Part shown: one piece after another, positions 1 to 8,235 of the stretch
Position numbering within the stretch: the first letter of the stretch is position 1
How the letters are laid out: each line of letters begins with the position of its first letter
Assembly: GCF_003268025.1 (NCBI RefSeq)
Contig: NZ_QLUW01000004.1
Location: forward strand, 186,001 to 250,000
Source: Paenibacillus montanisoli
GTDB lineage: Bacteria; Bacillota; Bacilli; Paenibacillales; Paenibacillaceae
DNA length: 64,000 nucleotides
Reading direction: 5' to 3'
Position numbers and translations under genes: made by a program
Notes under the pieces: generated by a model
Seen by the model: the letters and a program-made list of their open reading frames with translations, nothing else
The model's database searches: none
What the model was told of the DNA's origin: nothing

Positions 1-1
1 G

Positions 2-322
2 CACATCGAGCGGATGAAGCGCTATATCGAGGACCATTACAGGAGCAAAATAACAAAGCTTGAGCTAGGCGACTGCATCGGCGTCAGCCCCAACTACGCC
101 GCCTCGCTGTTCAGCAAAGTCACCGGCCTGACCATTAGCGAATACGTCCACCGCAGACGGATGAAGACGGCCCACTACCTGCTGCGCCACTCCCAGCTAA
201 CCGTGCAGGACATCTCCGAACATCTCGGTTACAGCGATCCGTCGTACTTCAACCGCATCTTCAAACGTATTATTGGCAAGCTGCCGTCGGACCTGATTGC
301 GGAACGCACGCTGCTCGAGTGA
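2..322 (+). CDS. AraC-family transcriptional regulator, C-terminal part (cut by window edge)
   Basis: The reading frame is open from base 2, so the gene begins before the window. The visible 107 residues form a complete AraC-type DNA-binding domain: a first helix-turn-helix (around LELGDCIGVSPNYAASLF), the linker helix with RRRMKTAHYLL, and a second helix-turn-helix (VQDISEHLGYSDPSYFNRIF) ending in the usual FK(R)..G..P pattern. The family binds DNA as a one-component regulator or as the output domain of a response regulator. The N-terminal sensor or receiver domain lies outside the window, so the signal cannot be named. Confidence 0.9.
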   Translation, partial: HIERMKRYIEDHYRSKITKLELGDCIGVSPNYAASLFSKVTGLTISEYVHRRRMKTAHYLLRHSQLTVQDISEHLGYSDPSYFNRIFKRIIGKLPSDLIAERTLLE

Positions 323-410
323 GCTTGCCGCTGGAGTTCGTTAGTCCGATGCGGTGGCGTGAGCAAAGCCGCCAAGGACAGCCAAGTTATCGAGCGGCAG
401 CATGCCCTCC

Positions 411-444
411 AAAAAAAAAGGCCGCCAAGTCATCCTTGGCGGCC
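411..444 (-). terminator. Rho-independent terminator of the SRAP gene
   Basis: A 10-bp perfect stem (GGCCGCCAAG at 420-429 pairing with 435-444) with a 5-nt loop is followed on the minus strand by nine T residues (411-419). It lies 11 bases past the stop codon of the SRAP gene. Confidence 0.9.
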
Positions 445-455
445 TTCCTTACCTA

Positions 456-1103
456 TTACTTCACCCACTCCGTGCGCGGAGAGTCGAAATCGACCATATG
501 GTCCGCCGTCGGGGAGAGCGGGATCGCCAGCATGCGCATCGCGTCCATCGGGCGAAGCATCGAGCGCAGCTCGTAGGGCGTCTTCTTCCCGCGTTCCAGC
601 CAATCGCCGATATGCTCCTGCTCCAGTATCGCCGGCATCAGCGGCTGGTACGGAGATACATGCGAGTTAGCCTCCGTCATCAGCATCGTGCACGTGCGCA
701 TCTCATCGCCGGAAGCCGGGCGGAATACATCGTAGAGCCCGGCAATCGCGAAGATGCCGCTTCGCATCGCGAGCTTCATTTTGTGAACCTCTTTGCCAAT
801 CGTACGCGTCACATAGAACCCGCTGCAGGGAATGATGCAGCGCTGCTTCTGTACGATGCGGTCATAAATCGGCTTGTCGAACAGCCCCGCGCTGTCCATC
901 CGCACGGAATCGCGCGCCCAATACGGCACCATCCCCCACCGAAACTCATCCAAAATCCGTCCGTTCTTTGACTCGAAAATCGCCGAAACCGAATCCGTCG
1001 GGTTAACCTCATACCGGTTAGAAAAATGGAACAGTACATTGTCGAGCTTGAACCGCTCCGTCAGCTCCGAGGCCTGGGCGGTAATCGATATCGATTGACA
1101 CAT
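456..1103 (-). CDS. SRAP-domain (YedK/HMCES-like) protein with degenerate active site
   Basis: Start chosen at the ATG at 1101-1103 because it gives the family's MC N-terminus and sits 7 nt after GGAGGTG; an ATG 15 bases upstream overlaps that site. The 215-residue product has the SRAP fold order: MCQSIS start, RWGMVPYWA, CIIPCSGFY, FAIAGLYD and LMPAIL. SRAP proteins crosslink abasic sites in single-stranded DNA through Cys2, assisted in E. coli YedK by Asn75, Glu105 and His160. Here Cys2 is present, but the aligned positions appear to be Asp70, Val98 (GFYVT instead of GFYEW) and Gln153 (YQPLMPAIL instead of IHDRxP). It is therefore a divergent paralogue and may bind abasic DNA without the usual chemistry. 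It diverges from the AraC regulator at 1221. Confidence 0.85.
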   Translation of the reverse strand: MCQSISITAQASELTERFKLDNVLFHFSNRYEVNPTDSVSAIFESKNGRILDEFRWGMVPYWARDSVRMDSAGLFDKPIYDRIVQKQRCIIPCSGFYVTRTIGKEVHKMKLAMRSGIFAIAGLYDVFRPASGDEMRTCTMLMTEANSHVSPYQPLMPAILEQEHIGDWLERGKKTPYELRSMLRPMDAMRMLAIPLSPTADHMVDFDSPRTEWVK

Positions 1104-1220
1104 GGGAAACACCTCCATCTATTTCGGCTATTATTACCTGTTTAGCCAAAATCATGTGCGGCGCCGGCAGATCCGTTTATCCGTTATAATAGATAGCAAC
1201 ATGAGGAGGGCTGAGCATCC

Positions 1221-2168
1221 ATGCGTGAACGCGCAGAAGAATCGAATAAACACCAGCAGAAGTTTTCCAAAGGAGAACGGCTGCTTCCGTTCTCGTCCCT
1301 GTTCCAAACGGATGGAGAGTCCCACGAGCCCCCTATTTTCATCAACCGCGTACGCGAATCGTTCGAGCTGCTCATGCACGCGCATGATTTTATCGAAATT
1401 TGCATGGTGACCGAGGGTACCGGCGTTCATTATATCGGCAAAGACCAAGTGCCCGTATCGCGAGGCGATCTGTTCTTCATTCCGGTCGGCGTCTCCCACG
1501 TCTTCCGTCCCAAATCGGCTAACAAAGGCCGGCCGCTCATGATGTACAATTGCACCCTGCCCGCCCGGCAGATGGACAAGCTTCTTCAAGCGCTGCCCGC
1601 AGGGCTTCAAATCGCCGAAGCGCTTCAAGGACTGAACGATGCCGGGCAATGGCTCCATATCCGGGACCGCAACGAGGAAGGCAGGCATCTCTTCCATAAG
1701 CTGCATGACGAGTTCACGTCCCGCAAGCCCGGGTATGCCGCCAGCCTATGCGCCGCGACGATCGAGCTGCTCGTTCTGGTCTACCGCAGATGGCTTGAGG
1801 ACAAGCAGCGGCCGCAGCCGGAAGAGCCGCCTCATCAGACGACCCGAGCTTCCGCCTCCTTGCAGCACATCATCGAACAGATCGATGCCGAATGCACGGC
1901 GGAGCTGCATGTGGCCGATATGGCTGCGCGGCTAGGCATAAGCGAGCGGCATTTTCAGCGCAGCTTCAAGAAGGCGACGGGCATGACGTTTCTGGACTAT
2001 GTACAGAGCGCGCGGATCGATCTGAGCTGCAAGCTCCTGCTTGGCAGCGACGATAAAATCAACGAAATTGCCGCGCGTGCGGGCTACTCGGACATGAAGT
2101 TTTTTCACGAGCTGTTCAAGAAAAAAACCGGCGTTACCCCGCGGCAATACCGGCTCTCCCCCAATTAG
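1221..2168 (+). CDS. Cupin-type AraC-family transcriptional regulator
   Basis: A 315-residue protein. Residues about 45-125 look like the AraC cupin sensor domain (HAHDFIEICMV, then GDLFFIPVGVSHVF, a typical cupin beta-strand pair). Residues about 215-315 are the two-helix-turn-helix AraC domain (VADMAARLGISERHFQRSFK and INEIAARAGYSDMKFFHELF). The ATG is preceded by GAGGAGGG at 1203-1210 with 10 nt spacing. Proteins with this layout usually sense a small sugar or sugar-like ligand and control nearby carbohydrate genes; none are adjacent here, so the ligand is unknown. Confidence 0.88.
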   Translation: MRERAEESNKHQQKFSKGERLLPFSSLFQTDGESHEPPIFINRVRESFELLMHAHDFIEICMVTEGTGVHYIGKDQVPVSRGDLFFIPVGVSHVFRPKSANKGRPLMMYNCTLPARQMDKLLQALPAGLQIAEALQGLNDAGQWLHIRDRNEEGRHLFHKLHDEFTSRKPGYAASLCAATIELLVLVYRRWLEDKQRPQPEEPPHQTTRASASLQHIIEQIDAECTAELHVADMAARLGISERHFQRSFKKATGMTFLDYVQSARIDLSCKLLLGSDDKINEIAARAGYSDMKFFHELFKKKTGVTPRQYRLSPN

Positions 2169-2170
2169 CG

Positions 2171-2917
2171 TCACGTTTTGGTCAAAATGGCTGCCTCTCC
2201 GTCCTTAATCGCCACCGTATGTTCGAATTGAGCGCCGATCGAGCCGTCCATCGTCCTCGCCGTCCAGCCGTCCTGTTCGATGCTGAAGTCCGGGTTGCCT
2301 ATGACGAAGATCGGCTCGATCGTAATCACCATCCCTGGGGCAAGCTTCTTGCCCTTGCCCGGCTTGCCTGTATGGTGAACCTGCGGATCCTCATGCATCC
2401 TCCTTCCGATGCCGTGTCCGATAAACGCATCGACGACGGCGTAACCTTCCGCTTCCGCGACCTGCTGCACCGCATGGCCGATATCTCCGATCCGCTTGCC
2501 TGCCCTCGCCTGCGCGATCCCTTGATAGAGGGCATGCTTCGTCGCGTTCATGAGCCGCTCAAGCTCGGGACTGACCTTGCCCACCGCATACGTCCAAGCC
2601 GAATCCGCCATCCAGCCGTTCAACTCCGCAACCATATCGATCGTCACGATTTCCCCTTCCCGCAGCGGTACATCCCGCGGAAATCCATGGCAGACCACGT
2701 CGCCGGCCGAAGCGCATGTCGCGAATGGATAGCCTTTATAACCCTTCTGGGCCGGCTTCGCCCCGTGGCTGCGCATATACTCTTCGGCAAAACGATCGAT
2801 CTCAAGCGTCGTCGCGCCAGGACGCAGCCGCTTGGCAATCTCCGCATGGCAGCCCGCGACTATCCGCCCGGCTTTGCGAATAAGCCGCAGCTGCTCGTCG
2901 GTCTTGTAATGAATCAC
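2171..2917 (-). CDS. map: Type I methionine aminopeptidase
   Basis: Removes the initiator methionine from nascent proteins. Start chosen at GTG 2915-2917, 6 nt after GGAGGGA; an upstream ATG would overlap this site. The 248-residue product shows the pita-bread fold ligands: His in DVVCHGFP, the two Asp in VTIDMVAE and GWMADSAW, His in IGHGIGRRMHE, Glu in ITIEPIF and Glu in FEHTVAI. It lacks the N-terminal zinc-finger extension, as is usual for Firmicute type I enzymes. It is transcribed alone: a strong terminator separates it from the small gene upstream, and it ends 2 bp from the AraC gene's stop (convergent). Firmicutes often carry two map genes; the other would be in the ribosomal cluster. 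Confidence 0.95.
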   Translation of the reverse strand: MIHYKTDEQLRLIRKAGRIVAGCHAEIAKRLRPGATTLEIDRFAEEYMRSHGAKPAQKGYKGYPFATCASAGDVVCHGFPRDVPLREGEIVTIDMVAELNGWMADSAWTYAVGKVSPELERLMNATKHALYQGIAQARAGKRIGDIGHAVQQVAEAEGYAVVDAFIGHGIGRRMHEDPQVHHTGKPGKGKKLAPGMVITIEPIFVIGNPDFSIEQDGWTARTMDGSIGAQFEHTVAIKDGEAAILTKT

Positions 2918-2937
2918 AAGGCATCCCTCCGGTGAAA

Positions 2938-2977
2938 ACAAAAAAACCTTGTCCCTATCGTTCCGGGCAAGGTTTCA
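2938..2977 (-). terminator. Rho-independent terminator between the 62-residue protein gene and map
   Basis: Arms 2945-2955 and 2965-2974 pair (AACCTTG-CCC with one bulged T) and a T tract follows on the minus strand (2938-2946). It ends the transcript of the gene at 2990-3178 just before the map ribosome binding site. Confidence 0.85.
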
Positions 2978-2989
2978 TAGTTTTTCTTA

Positions 2990-3178
2990 TTAGCTGACCG
3001 ACGATCGAAGTCTTCCCATTTCATGCTCGACGAGCATCGTTAGTTCCTCCTCATATCCGCCGGTAATCCGGTACTTGCGGATATAGTCTCGTACGAACTT
3101 GCGGGAATCCTTCGGCTGAAAAATCCGAGTTAGTTCCTTGAGGCTTTCTTTGACTTCATTATGGCTGCGTTTCGCCAT
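2990..3178 (-). CDS. Small basic hypothetical protein (62 aa)
   Basis: A 62-residue protein rich in Lys, Arg and Glu, predicted mostly helical (ESLKELTRIF, RKFVRDYIRKY, EELTMLVEHEMGRL). It has no Cys, no signal peptide and no membrane segment. The ATG is preceded by GGGAGGGG at 6 nt and a strong terminator follows, which together make it a real single-gene transcript. I do not recognise a family; the charge pattern would suit a nucleic-acid- or protein-binding helper. Confidence 0.75.
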   Translation of the reverse strand: MAKRSHNEVKESLKELTRIFQPKDSRKFVRDYIRKYRITGGYEEELTMLVEHEMGRLRSSVS

Positions 3179-3413
3179 GAAATCCCCTCCCTAGCATCGG
3201 TTGGTGGTCCAAACAAAATCGATACGAGAACGCGCGCGGCGGAACTTGAACCGCGGCTGGCACTTCACTTGGAGTCCTAACGACATCCGCCTTGAAGCAG
3301 GTGAATCCATGAGGGTAGACAGAAGCTTGAAATCAAATTGTCTCATTTATCTTTCAATTATAACATTTTAAATTCTTAGAAAAAAGCGAACAGCGCAAAT
3401 TTTTACATAACTT

Positions 3414-3632
3414 TTAATTCTTGTCGTCCTCTGACGACTGTCCGGCAGCTGCCGACTCCTCCGCTGATTGGCGCAGATCTTCATTCGCCTGGTCGGTTGG
3501 ATGCGGGCGCGATGACGGCGTGGTGGTTGACCAAGCACTGTTCTTATATACGCGTAAATAGGCGACAACGCCTACGACGGCAACAATGACGCCAAACAAA
3601 ATGACCGTATTCGTCATCCATGGACTAACCAC
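3414..3632 (-). CDS. Small single-pass membrane protein (72 aa)
   Basis: GTG start at 3630-3632, preceded by GAGGGGG. Residues 7-26 (TNTVILFGVIVAVVGVVAYL) form one membrane helix; the rest is a short hydrophilic tail rich in Ser, Asp, Glu and Gln, probably disordered. Family unknown. It has its own sigma-A-type promoter (3674-3702), so it is not simply the end of the fad operon. The function cannot be inferred. Confidence 0.7.
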   Translation of the reverse strand: MVSPWMTNTVILFGVIVAVVGVVAYLRVYKNSAWSTTTPSSRPHPTDQANEDLRQSAEESAAAGQSSEDDKN

Positions 3633-3673
3633 TTTATTCGCCCCCTCACCCTGTTGAGCTCCCGGATATGCTA

Positions 3674-3702
3674 ATTATAGGGGATAGGGATAACGCTTTC
3701 AA
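3674..3702 (-). promoter_or_regulatory. Sigma-A promoter with a cre-like overlap, for the 72-aa membrane protein
   Basis: On the minus strand, TTGAAA (3697-3702), a 17-bp spacer and TATAAT (3674-3679). The -35 region lies inside TTGAAAGCGTTATCC, which matches the CcpA cre consensus with one main mismatch, so catabolite control is possible (inference). Confidence 0.7.
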
Positions 3703-3726
3703 TGTCATGGACTGCCTCATCGAAAT

Positions 3727-3740
3727 TGTAACATGTTACA
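3727..3740. promoter_or_regulatory. 14-bp perfect palindrome (operator-like)
   Basis: TGTAACATGTTACA sits just past the thioesterase stop codon and about 25 bp upstream of the -35 box of the 72-aa gene. Its symmetry suggests a dimeric repressor or activator site; the protein is unknown. Confidence 0.4.
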
Positions 3741-3741
3741 G

Positions 3742-4185
3742 TTAAGTTACTCTGCGGAACGTTCCGCTCCCCCATGCGAGCAGCTCACCTTTATTATCGA
3801 CAATACGGCCCTGCATTGTGAGGGTTCGTCTCGATTTGTGGATGAGCAGCGCTTCGCAGCGGATTTCTCCCAGGCCGGCGCTCTGCAAGTAGTGAACGTT
3901 CAGCTGCGTCGTGACGGTCTTCTCGCCGGGACAATCGAGAATGACGACCAGCCCCATGGCATTATCCAGAAGGGACGCCAGCACGCCGCCATGCACGATA
4001 CGGGCGAGGTTCAAATGCTCCGGCCGCACCTGCAGCGACACGATAGCCTTTCCCCGCTCCGCATGCGCAAGCTCGCAGCCGAGGTAGCCCCAGAACGTCG
4101 GCTTCGCCGCCTCGGCAAGCGCCTCCAGCTCCGCAAACGGGTCACTCCGGCGCTCCGGGCCCGTTTCCGCTTCCTTCTCGTGCAT
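3742..4185 (-). CDS. PaaI-family hotdog thioesterase
   Basis: A 147-residue single hotdog domain with the family signature HGGVLASLLDNAMG (about residues 65-78), where the HGG loop binds the CoA thioester and the following Asp is the usual catalytic acid. The start overlaps the end of the acyl-CoA ligase by 44 bp; a GGAGGAGG site lies 9 nt before the ATG inside the ligase gene, so the two are translationally linked. As the last gene of the fad block it probably hydrolyses stalled or toxic acyl-CoA intermediates and releases CoA during fatty acid degradation (inference from context). Confidence 0.88.
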   Translation of the reverse strand: MHEKEAETGPERRSDPFAELEALAEAAKPTFWGYLGCELAHAERGKAIVSLQVRPEHLNLARIVHGGVLASLLDNAMGLVVILDCPGEKTVTTQLNVHYLQSAGLGEIRCEALLIHKSRRTLTMQGRIVDNKGELLAWGSGTFRRVT

Positions 4186-5881
4186 TCGCTTCTTCCTCCT
4201 CCTGCAGCTTGCGCCGCAGCACCTTACCGATCATCGTCATGGGCAGCTCGGTACGGAATTCATACTGATGCGGCACTTTGAATACGGCCAGACGGTCTCG
4301 GCACCACCGGTCAAGCTGCATGGCGGACAAATTGACGTCCTTGCGCAGCACGACGAACGCTTTGACCGTCTCGCCCCGGTAAGGGTCTTTAACGCCGATA
4401 ACGGCGGCATGGTGGACGCCGGGGTGCTCGTAAAGCACCTCCTCCACCTCGCGCGGATAAATATTGAAGCCGCCCGCGATGATAATGTCCTTAATCCGGT
4501 CGACGATGGCGAAGAAGCCGTCCTCATCCATCTTCGCCAAGTCCCCGGTACGCAGCCAGCCATCGGTAAGCGCGGCCGCCGTTGCCTCCGGCTTGTTCCA
4601 ATAGCCCTGCATCACCTGCGGGCCGCGGATCAGCAGTTCGCCGACCTCCCCGGGCATGAGCGTCTCGCCTGTCGACATATCGACGACTTTGGCCTCCGTA
4701 CCCGGCAGCGGAACGCCGATGGTGCCGATTTTGCGCTTCGCCCAGATCGGGTTCGTATGCGTAACCGGCGAAGCCTCCGTCAGCCCGTACCCTTCGATCA
4801 GCCGGCCGCCGGATAGAGACTCGAATTGGGTTTGCACTTCAAGCGGCAGCGGCGACGAGCCGCTGACGCACACTTTGATTGAAGAGAGATCGTATTTCTT
4901 CACGTCGGGATGGTTAAGCACGGCGATGTACATCGTAGGCGCGCCGGGAAACACGCTCGGCTTCTGCTTGCGGATCGTCTGCAGCACGGTACCGACTTCA
5001 AAGCGGGGAAGCAAAATAAGCGTCCCGCCCTTCATGATGGACAAGTTCATGAGCACCGTCAGCCCGAACACATGAAAGAGCGGCAAGGCGGCTAGGAACC
5101 GCTCTTTCCCCTCCTCCATCCGGTAAAACCAAGCCGCGCACTGTGCCGTGTTCGCGACCAGATTGCGGTGCGACAGCATGACGCCTTTCGCAACGCCCGT
5201 CGTGCCGCCGGTATACTGCAGCAAGGCGGTAGCCTCGGGATCGGCCTTATGCTCTGCGGGAAGCTTCGGCGCCTTGGACATAAAGGCGGTATAACGTGTA
5301 ACGCCGAACTTACCGTGCGGAATGGGCGGAGGAAGCTGTCCGTCGCGCCGCTGCTTGATCGGGAAGAGAAGGTTTTTCGGAAAAGGGAGGGCATCTTGGA
5401 TAGAGGTGACGATAACGGTGCGCAGATTGGGCAAAGGGCCTTCTTCGGGGATTTCTCCCCGGACCCGTGCTAGACGGGGATACAGCAGATCAAGGGTGAC
5501 GATGGCGGACGCGCCGCTGTCCTTCAGCTGATGCTCCAGCTCCCGCTCCACGTAGAGCGGGTTCGTCATGACCACGATCGAGCCAGCAAGCAGAACGCCG
5601 AAATAGGCAATAACCGTTTGCGGGCAGTTCGGCAGCATAATGGCGACGCGGTCGCCCTTGCCGATGCCTGCCGCTTGCAAGCCGGCCGCCATCCGTTGGG
5701 CGGCGGCCAGCAATTCGCGGTAGGATGTCTTTTTGCCGTAAAAGAACAGGGCTTCATGGTTAGGATACTTGGCAGCGGTTTGTAGCAGCAGTTCGCTTAG
5801 GCTTAAGTCCGGAATTTCCACATCAGGCACAACCTCGCCGGGGTAGCAGCGAAGCCAAAGCCGCTCTTGCGGTTGTTCCAT
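4142..5881 (-). CDS. lcfA: Long-chain fatty acid--CoA ligase
   Basis: Activates fatty acids to acyl-CoA through an acyl-adenylate. Start taken at ATG 5879-5881 (MEQPQERLWL), after a GGGGGAG site; an in-frame ATG 57 bases upstream falls inside the fadE end and lacks a site. The 579-residue protein has the ANL signatures: LLQYTGGTTGVAKG (P-loop), YGLTEAS, TGDLAKMDEDG and the C-terminal lysine region PMTMIGKVLRRKL. Length matches LcfA/FadD. It lies 16 bp after fadE and overlaps the thioesterase gene, in the same operon as fadN, fadA and fadE. Confidence 0.94.
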   Translation of the reverse strand: MEQPQERLWLRCYPGEVVPDVEIPDLSLSELLLQTAAKYPNHEALFFYGKKTSYRELLAAAQRMAAGLQAAGIGKGDRVAIMLPNCPQTVIAYFGVLLAGSIVVMTNPLYVERELEHQLKDSGASAIVTLDLLYPRLARVRGEIPEEGPLPNLRTVIVTSIQDALPFPKNLLFPIKQRRDGQLPPPIPHGKFGVTRYTAFMSKAPKLPAEHKADPEATALLQYTGGTTGVAKGVMLSHRNLVANTAQCAAWFYRMEEGKERFLAALPLFHVFGLTVLMNLSIMKGGTLILLPRFEVGTVLQTIRKQKPSVFPGAPTMYIAVLNHPDVKKYDLSSIKVCVSGSSPLPLEVQTQFESLSGGRLIEGYGLTEASPVTHTNPIWAKRKIGTIGVPLPGTEAKVVDMSTGETLMPGEVGELLIRGPQVMQGYWNKPEATAAALTDGWLRTGDLAKMDEDGFFAIVDRIKDIIIAGGFNIYPREVEEVLYEHPGVHHAAVIGVKDPYRGETVKAFVVLRKDVNLSAMQLDRWCRDRLAVFKVPHQYEFRTELPMTMIGKVLRRKLQEEEEANAREGSGNGPGAPE

Positions 5882-5897
5882 AGTTGTCACGCTCCCC

Positions 5898-7691
5898 CTA
5901 CAACGTGTACTGCTGGCTGCGGATGACGCGTGCGGCAATGCCGCGTTTCAGGGCGATCGTATCGACAAGCGGCGAGCGTGTCAGCTTCTTCAGAACGGAG
6001 AGCTGGGTTTGCAGGGCATCCCCTTCCTCCAATGCGGCTAGCGTCGTTTTGGCGTACCGTTCGATCCGCTCCATCGCTTCCTGCACGAAGACGACCGTCA
6101 TGGCGATGGCGTTTTGCGTTTCGGCGGACACTGTCGAACCGCCTCGCAGCAGCATTTTGCGCGTGCGCAGATTGGCGCTTTCCATCGCGAACACTTGAAT
6201 CATCATATCGGCTAGCTGGCACAGCACCTCTTGCTGCTGCTCCAGCGCCAGACCGTATTTTTGCACGGCCAGGCCGCCGACGGCGAGGAAGATTTTCTTG
6301 GCCTGTTGGATGCGGTACGTTTCCTTGCTGAGCGGCTCGTCGAAGGATGGCAGCGGCATCGGCTGAAGCAGCTCCGCCTGCAGGGCGCGCGCCTTGCGCA
6401 GCAGCGGCAGCTCGCCCTTGAGCGCCTTTTTCATTAGCGTCCCGGGGATGAGCATCCGGTTGATTTCGTTCGTCCCTTCGAATATCCGGTTAATGCGGGA
6501 GTCGCGGTAGATCCGCTCCACCTTGTATTCCTTGATGTAGCCGTAGCCGCCGTGGATTTGCACGCCTTCGTCCGCCACGTAATCCAGCACTTCCGTGGCA
6601 AACACCTTATTGATCGAGCATTCCAGCGCATACTCGGAAATCGCCTTGGCCGCAATCGCCCCCGCATCCGCCCCGGATCCTGCGCCTGCCTCGGTTTCCC
6701 GCAGCATCTCGTCGATCCAGCCCGCCGTGCGGTACACCATGCTCTCCAGCACGTACGTGGCGATATTCATATCCGCCAGCTTCGCGCCGATTAGCGGAAA
6801 CGACGAAATCGCCCGGCCGAACTGCTTGCGCGTGTTGGCGTATTTGGCCGTCAGCCCGATCGTTTCCTTCGCGCCTCCGACGCAGCCGGCCGCCAGCTTG
6901 AAGCGCCCGATATTCAAGATGTTGAAGGCGATCAGATGGCCCTTGCCGACCTCGCCCAGCACGTTCGCGGCCGGAACCGGCGTATCGTCGAAGAAGATCG
7001 CGCAGGTCGAAGAGCCTTTTATGCCCATCTTGTGCTCCTCCGGCCCGATGCTGAAACCCGGCGAGCCCCGTTCCACGATGAAGGCGGTAAAATGGTCCCC
7101 GTTCACTTTCGCGTAGACGATGAACAAATCGGCAAATCCGGAGTTCGTGATATACAGCTTGGAACCGTTCAAAATATAATGCGTACCGTCCGGCGTCAGC
7201 CTCGCCGTGGTGCGGGCGCCGAGCGCATCGGAGCCGGAAGCGGGCTCCGTTAGGCAGTAAGCGGCGATTTTTTGGCCGGTTGCCAGGTCGGGCAAGTACT
7301 TCTCCTTCTGGGCCTGCGAGCCGAAGAAGACGATCGGCAGCGTGCCGATGCCGACATGCGCGCCGACGGAGAGCGCGAAGGACGATGCCTCGGCGAACGT
7401 CTCCGCAAGCAGCGTCGAGCTGACTTTGTCGAGCCCGAGCCCGCCGTAGGCCTCCGGCACGTCAGCGCCGAGCAGGCCCAGCTCGCCTGCCTTGCGCAGC
7501 AGTTCTACCGTCAGCTTGTAATCGAGCGCTTCGATCGCGGCGTCGCGGGGCAGGATTTCGCCCGCAACGAACGCGCGCGCCGCATCTGCGATCATTCGCT
7601 GCTCGTCGGTGAAATCCTCCGGGGTGACGACCGCGCCCGGCGCCATATCCTCCACGACAAACCTGCCGCCCCATCGATTGTTTTGCGCCAT
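5898..7691 (-). CDS. fadE: Acyl-CoA dehydrogenase
   Basis: Catalyses the first oxidation step of beta-oxidation, passing electrons from acyl-CoA through FAD to electron-transfer flavoprotein. The 597-residue length and the long C-terminal extension match the Bacillus FadE type rather than short AcdA enzymes. Visible motifs: CLTEPASGSDALGA (FAD/substrate), the FAD-binding KGSSTCAIFFDD region, and YKVERIYRDSRINRIFEGTNEINR with the glycine-rich HGGYGY loop before it. GAAAGGAG precedes the ATG. EtfA and EtfB, its electron acceptors, are encoded in the divergent unit at 14.5-16.4 kb. Confidence 0.94.
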   Translation of the reverse strand: MAQNNRWGGRFVVEDMAPGAVVTPEDFTDEQRMIADAARAFVAGEILPRDAAIEALDYKLTVELLRKAGELGLLGADVPEAYGGLGLDKVSSTLLAETFAEASSFALSVGAHVGIGTLPIVFFGSQAQKEKYLPDLATGQKIAAYCLTEPASGSDALGARTTARLTPDGTHYILNGSKLYITNSGFADLFIVYAKVNGDHFTAFIVERGSPGFSIGPEEHKMGIKGSSTCAIFFDDTPVPAANVLGEVGKGHLIAFNILNIGRFKLAAGCVGGAKETIGLTAKYANTRKQFGRAISSFPLIGAKLADMNIATYVLESMVYRTAGWIDEMLRETEAGAGSGADAGAIAAKAISEYALECSINKVFATEVLDYVADEGVQIHGGYGYIKEYKVERIYRDSRINRIFEGTNEINRMLIPGTLMKKALKGELPLLRKARALQAELLQPMPLPSFDEPLSKETYRIQQAKKIFLAVGGLAVQKYGLALEQQQEVLCQLADMMIQVFAMESANLRTRKMLLRGGSTVSAETQNAIAMTVVFVQEAMERIERYAKTTLAALEEGDALQTQLSVLKKLTRSPLVDTIALKRGIAARVIRSQQYTL

Positions 7692-7752
7692 CTGTCGTTC
7701 ACTCCTTTCATACCTGCTGCTTGCCGCGGTTGTTGAGCGCGGCGTGTGCTAA

Positions 7753-8234
7753 TGTAGAGCTCTGGGGGCTCCTCTTGGCTGCTTCAAGCCCAAGTTCCGA
7801 CAATGTAGCGCCCTGGGAGCTCCTCTTGGCCTCTTTGAGCTCAAGTTTCGATGTAGAGCTCTGGGAGCTCCTCTTGGCCTCCTTGAGCTCAAGTTTCGAC
7901 AATGTAGAGCTCTGGGAGCTCCTCTTGGCTGCTTCAAGCTCAAGTTCCGGCAATGTAGCGCTCTGGGAGCTCCTCTTGGCTGCTTCAAGCTCAAGTTCCG
8001 GCAATGTAGCGCTATGGGAGCTCCTCTTGGCTGCTTTAAGCTCAAGTTTCGACAATGTAGCGCCCTGGGAGCTCCTCTTGGCTGCTTTAAGCTCAAGTTC
8101 CGACGATGTAGCGCCCTGGGGGCTCCTCTTGGCTGCTTTAAGCTCAAGTTCCGGCAATGTAGCGTCCTAGGAGCTCCTCTTGGCTGCTTCAAGCTCAAGT
8201 TCCGGCAATGCAGCGCCCTGGGAGCTCCTAAACG
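7753..8234. repeat. 51-bp tandem repeat array (TGTAGCGCTC family)
   Basis: Nine complete units and a truncated tenth start at 7753, 7804, 7852, 7903, 7954, 8005, 8056, 8107, 8158 and 8209; all are 51 bp apart except one 48-bp unit. Each begins TGTAGCGCTCTGGGAGCTCC, which contains palindromic AGCGCT and GGAGCTCC cores, and continues with a TCTTGGC..AAGCTCAAGTT segment. The array fills the gap between fadA and fadE in the fad operon. As 51 is a multiple of three, long open frames (17-residue repeats) appear on both strands; none has a ribosome binding site, so they are not called as genes. Related units occur at 61.0-61.7 kb. Confidence 0.95.
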
Positions 8235-8235
8235 C

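Noticed and set aside
7708..8198. Long open frames of 17-residue repeats on both strands in the 51-bp array (e.g. LELKAAKRSSQGATLSE-type repeats)
   Set aside because: They exist because 51 is a multiple of three and the unit lacks stops in several frames; three different frames are open, none has a ribosome binding site, and they lie between two operon genes.
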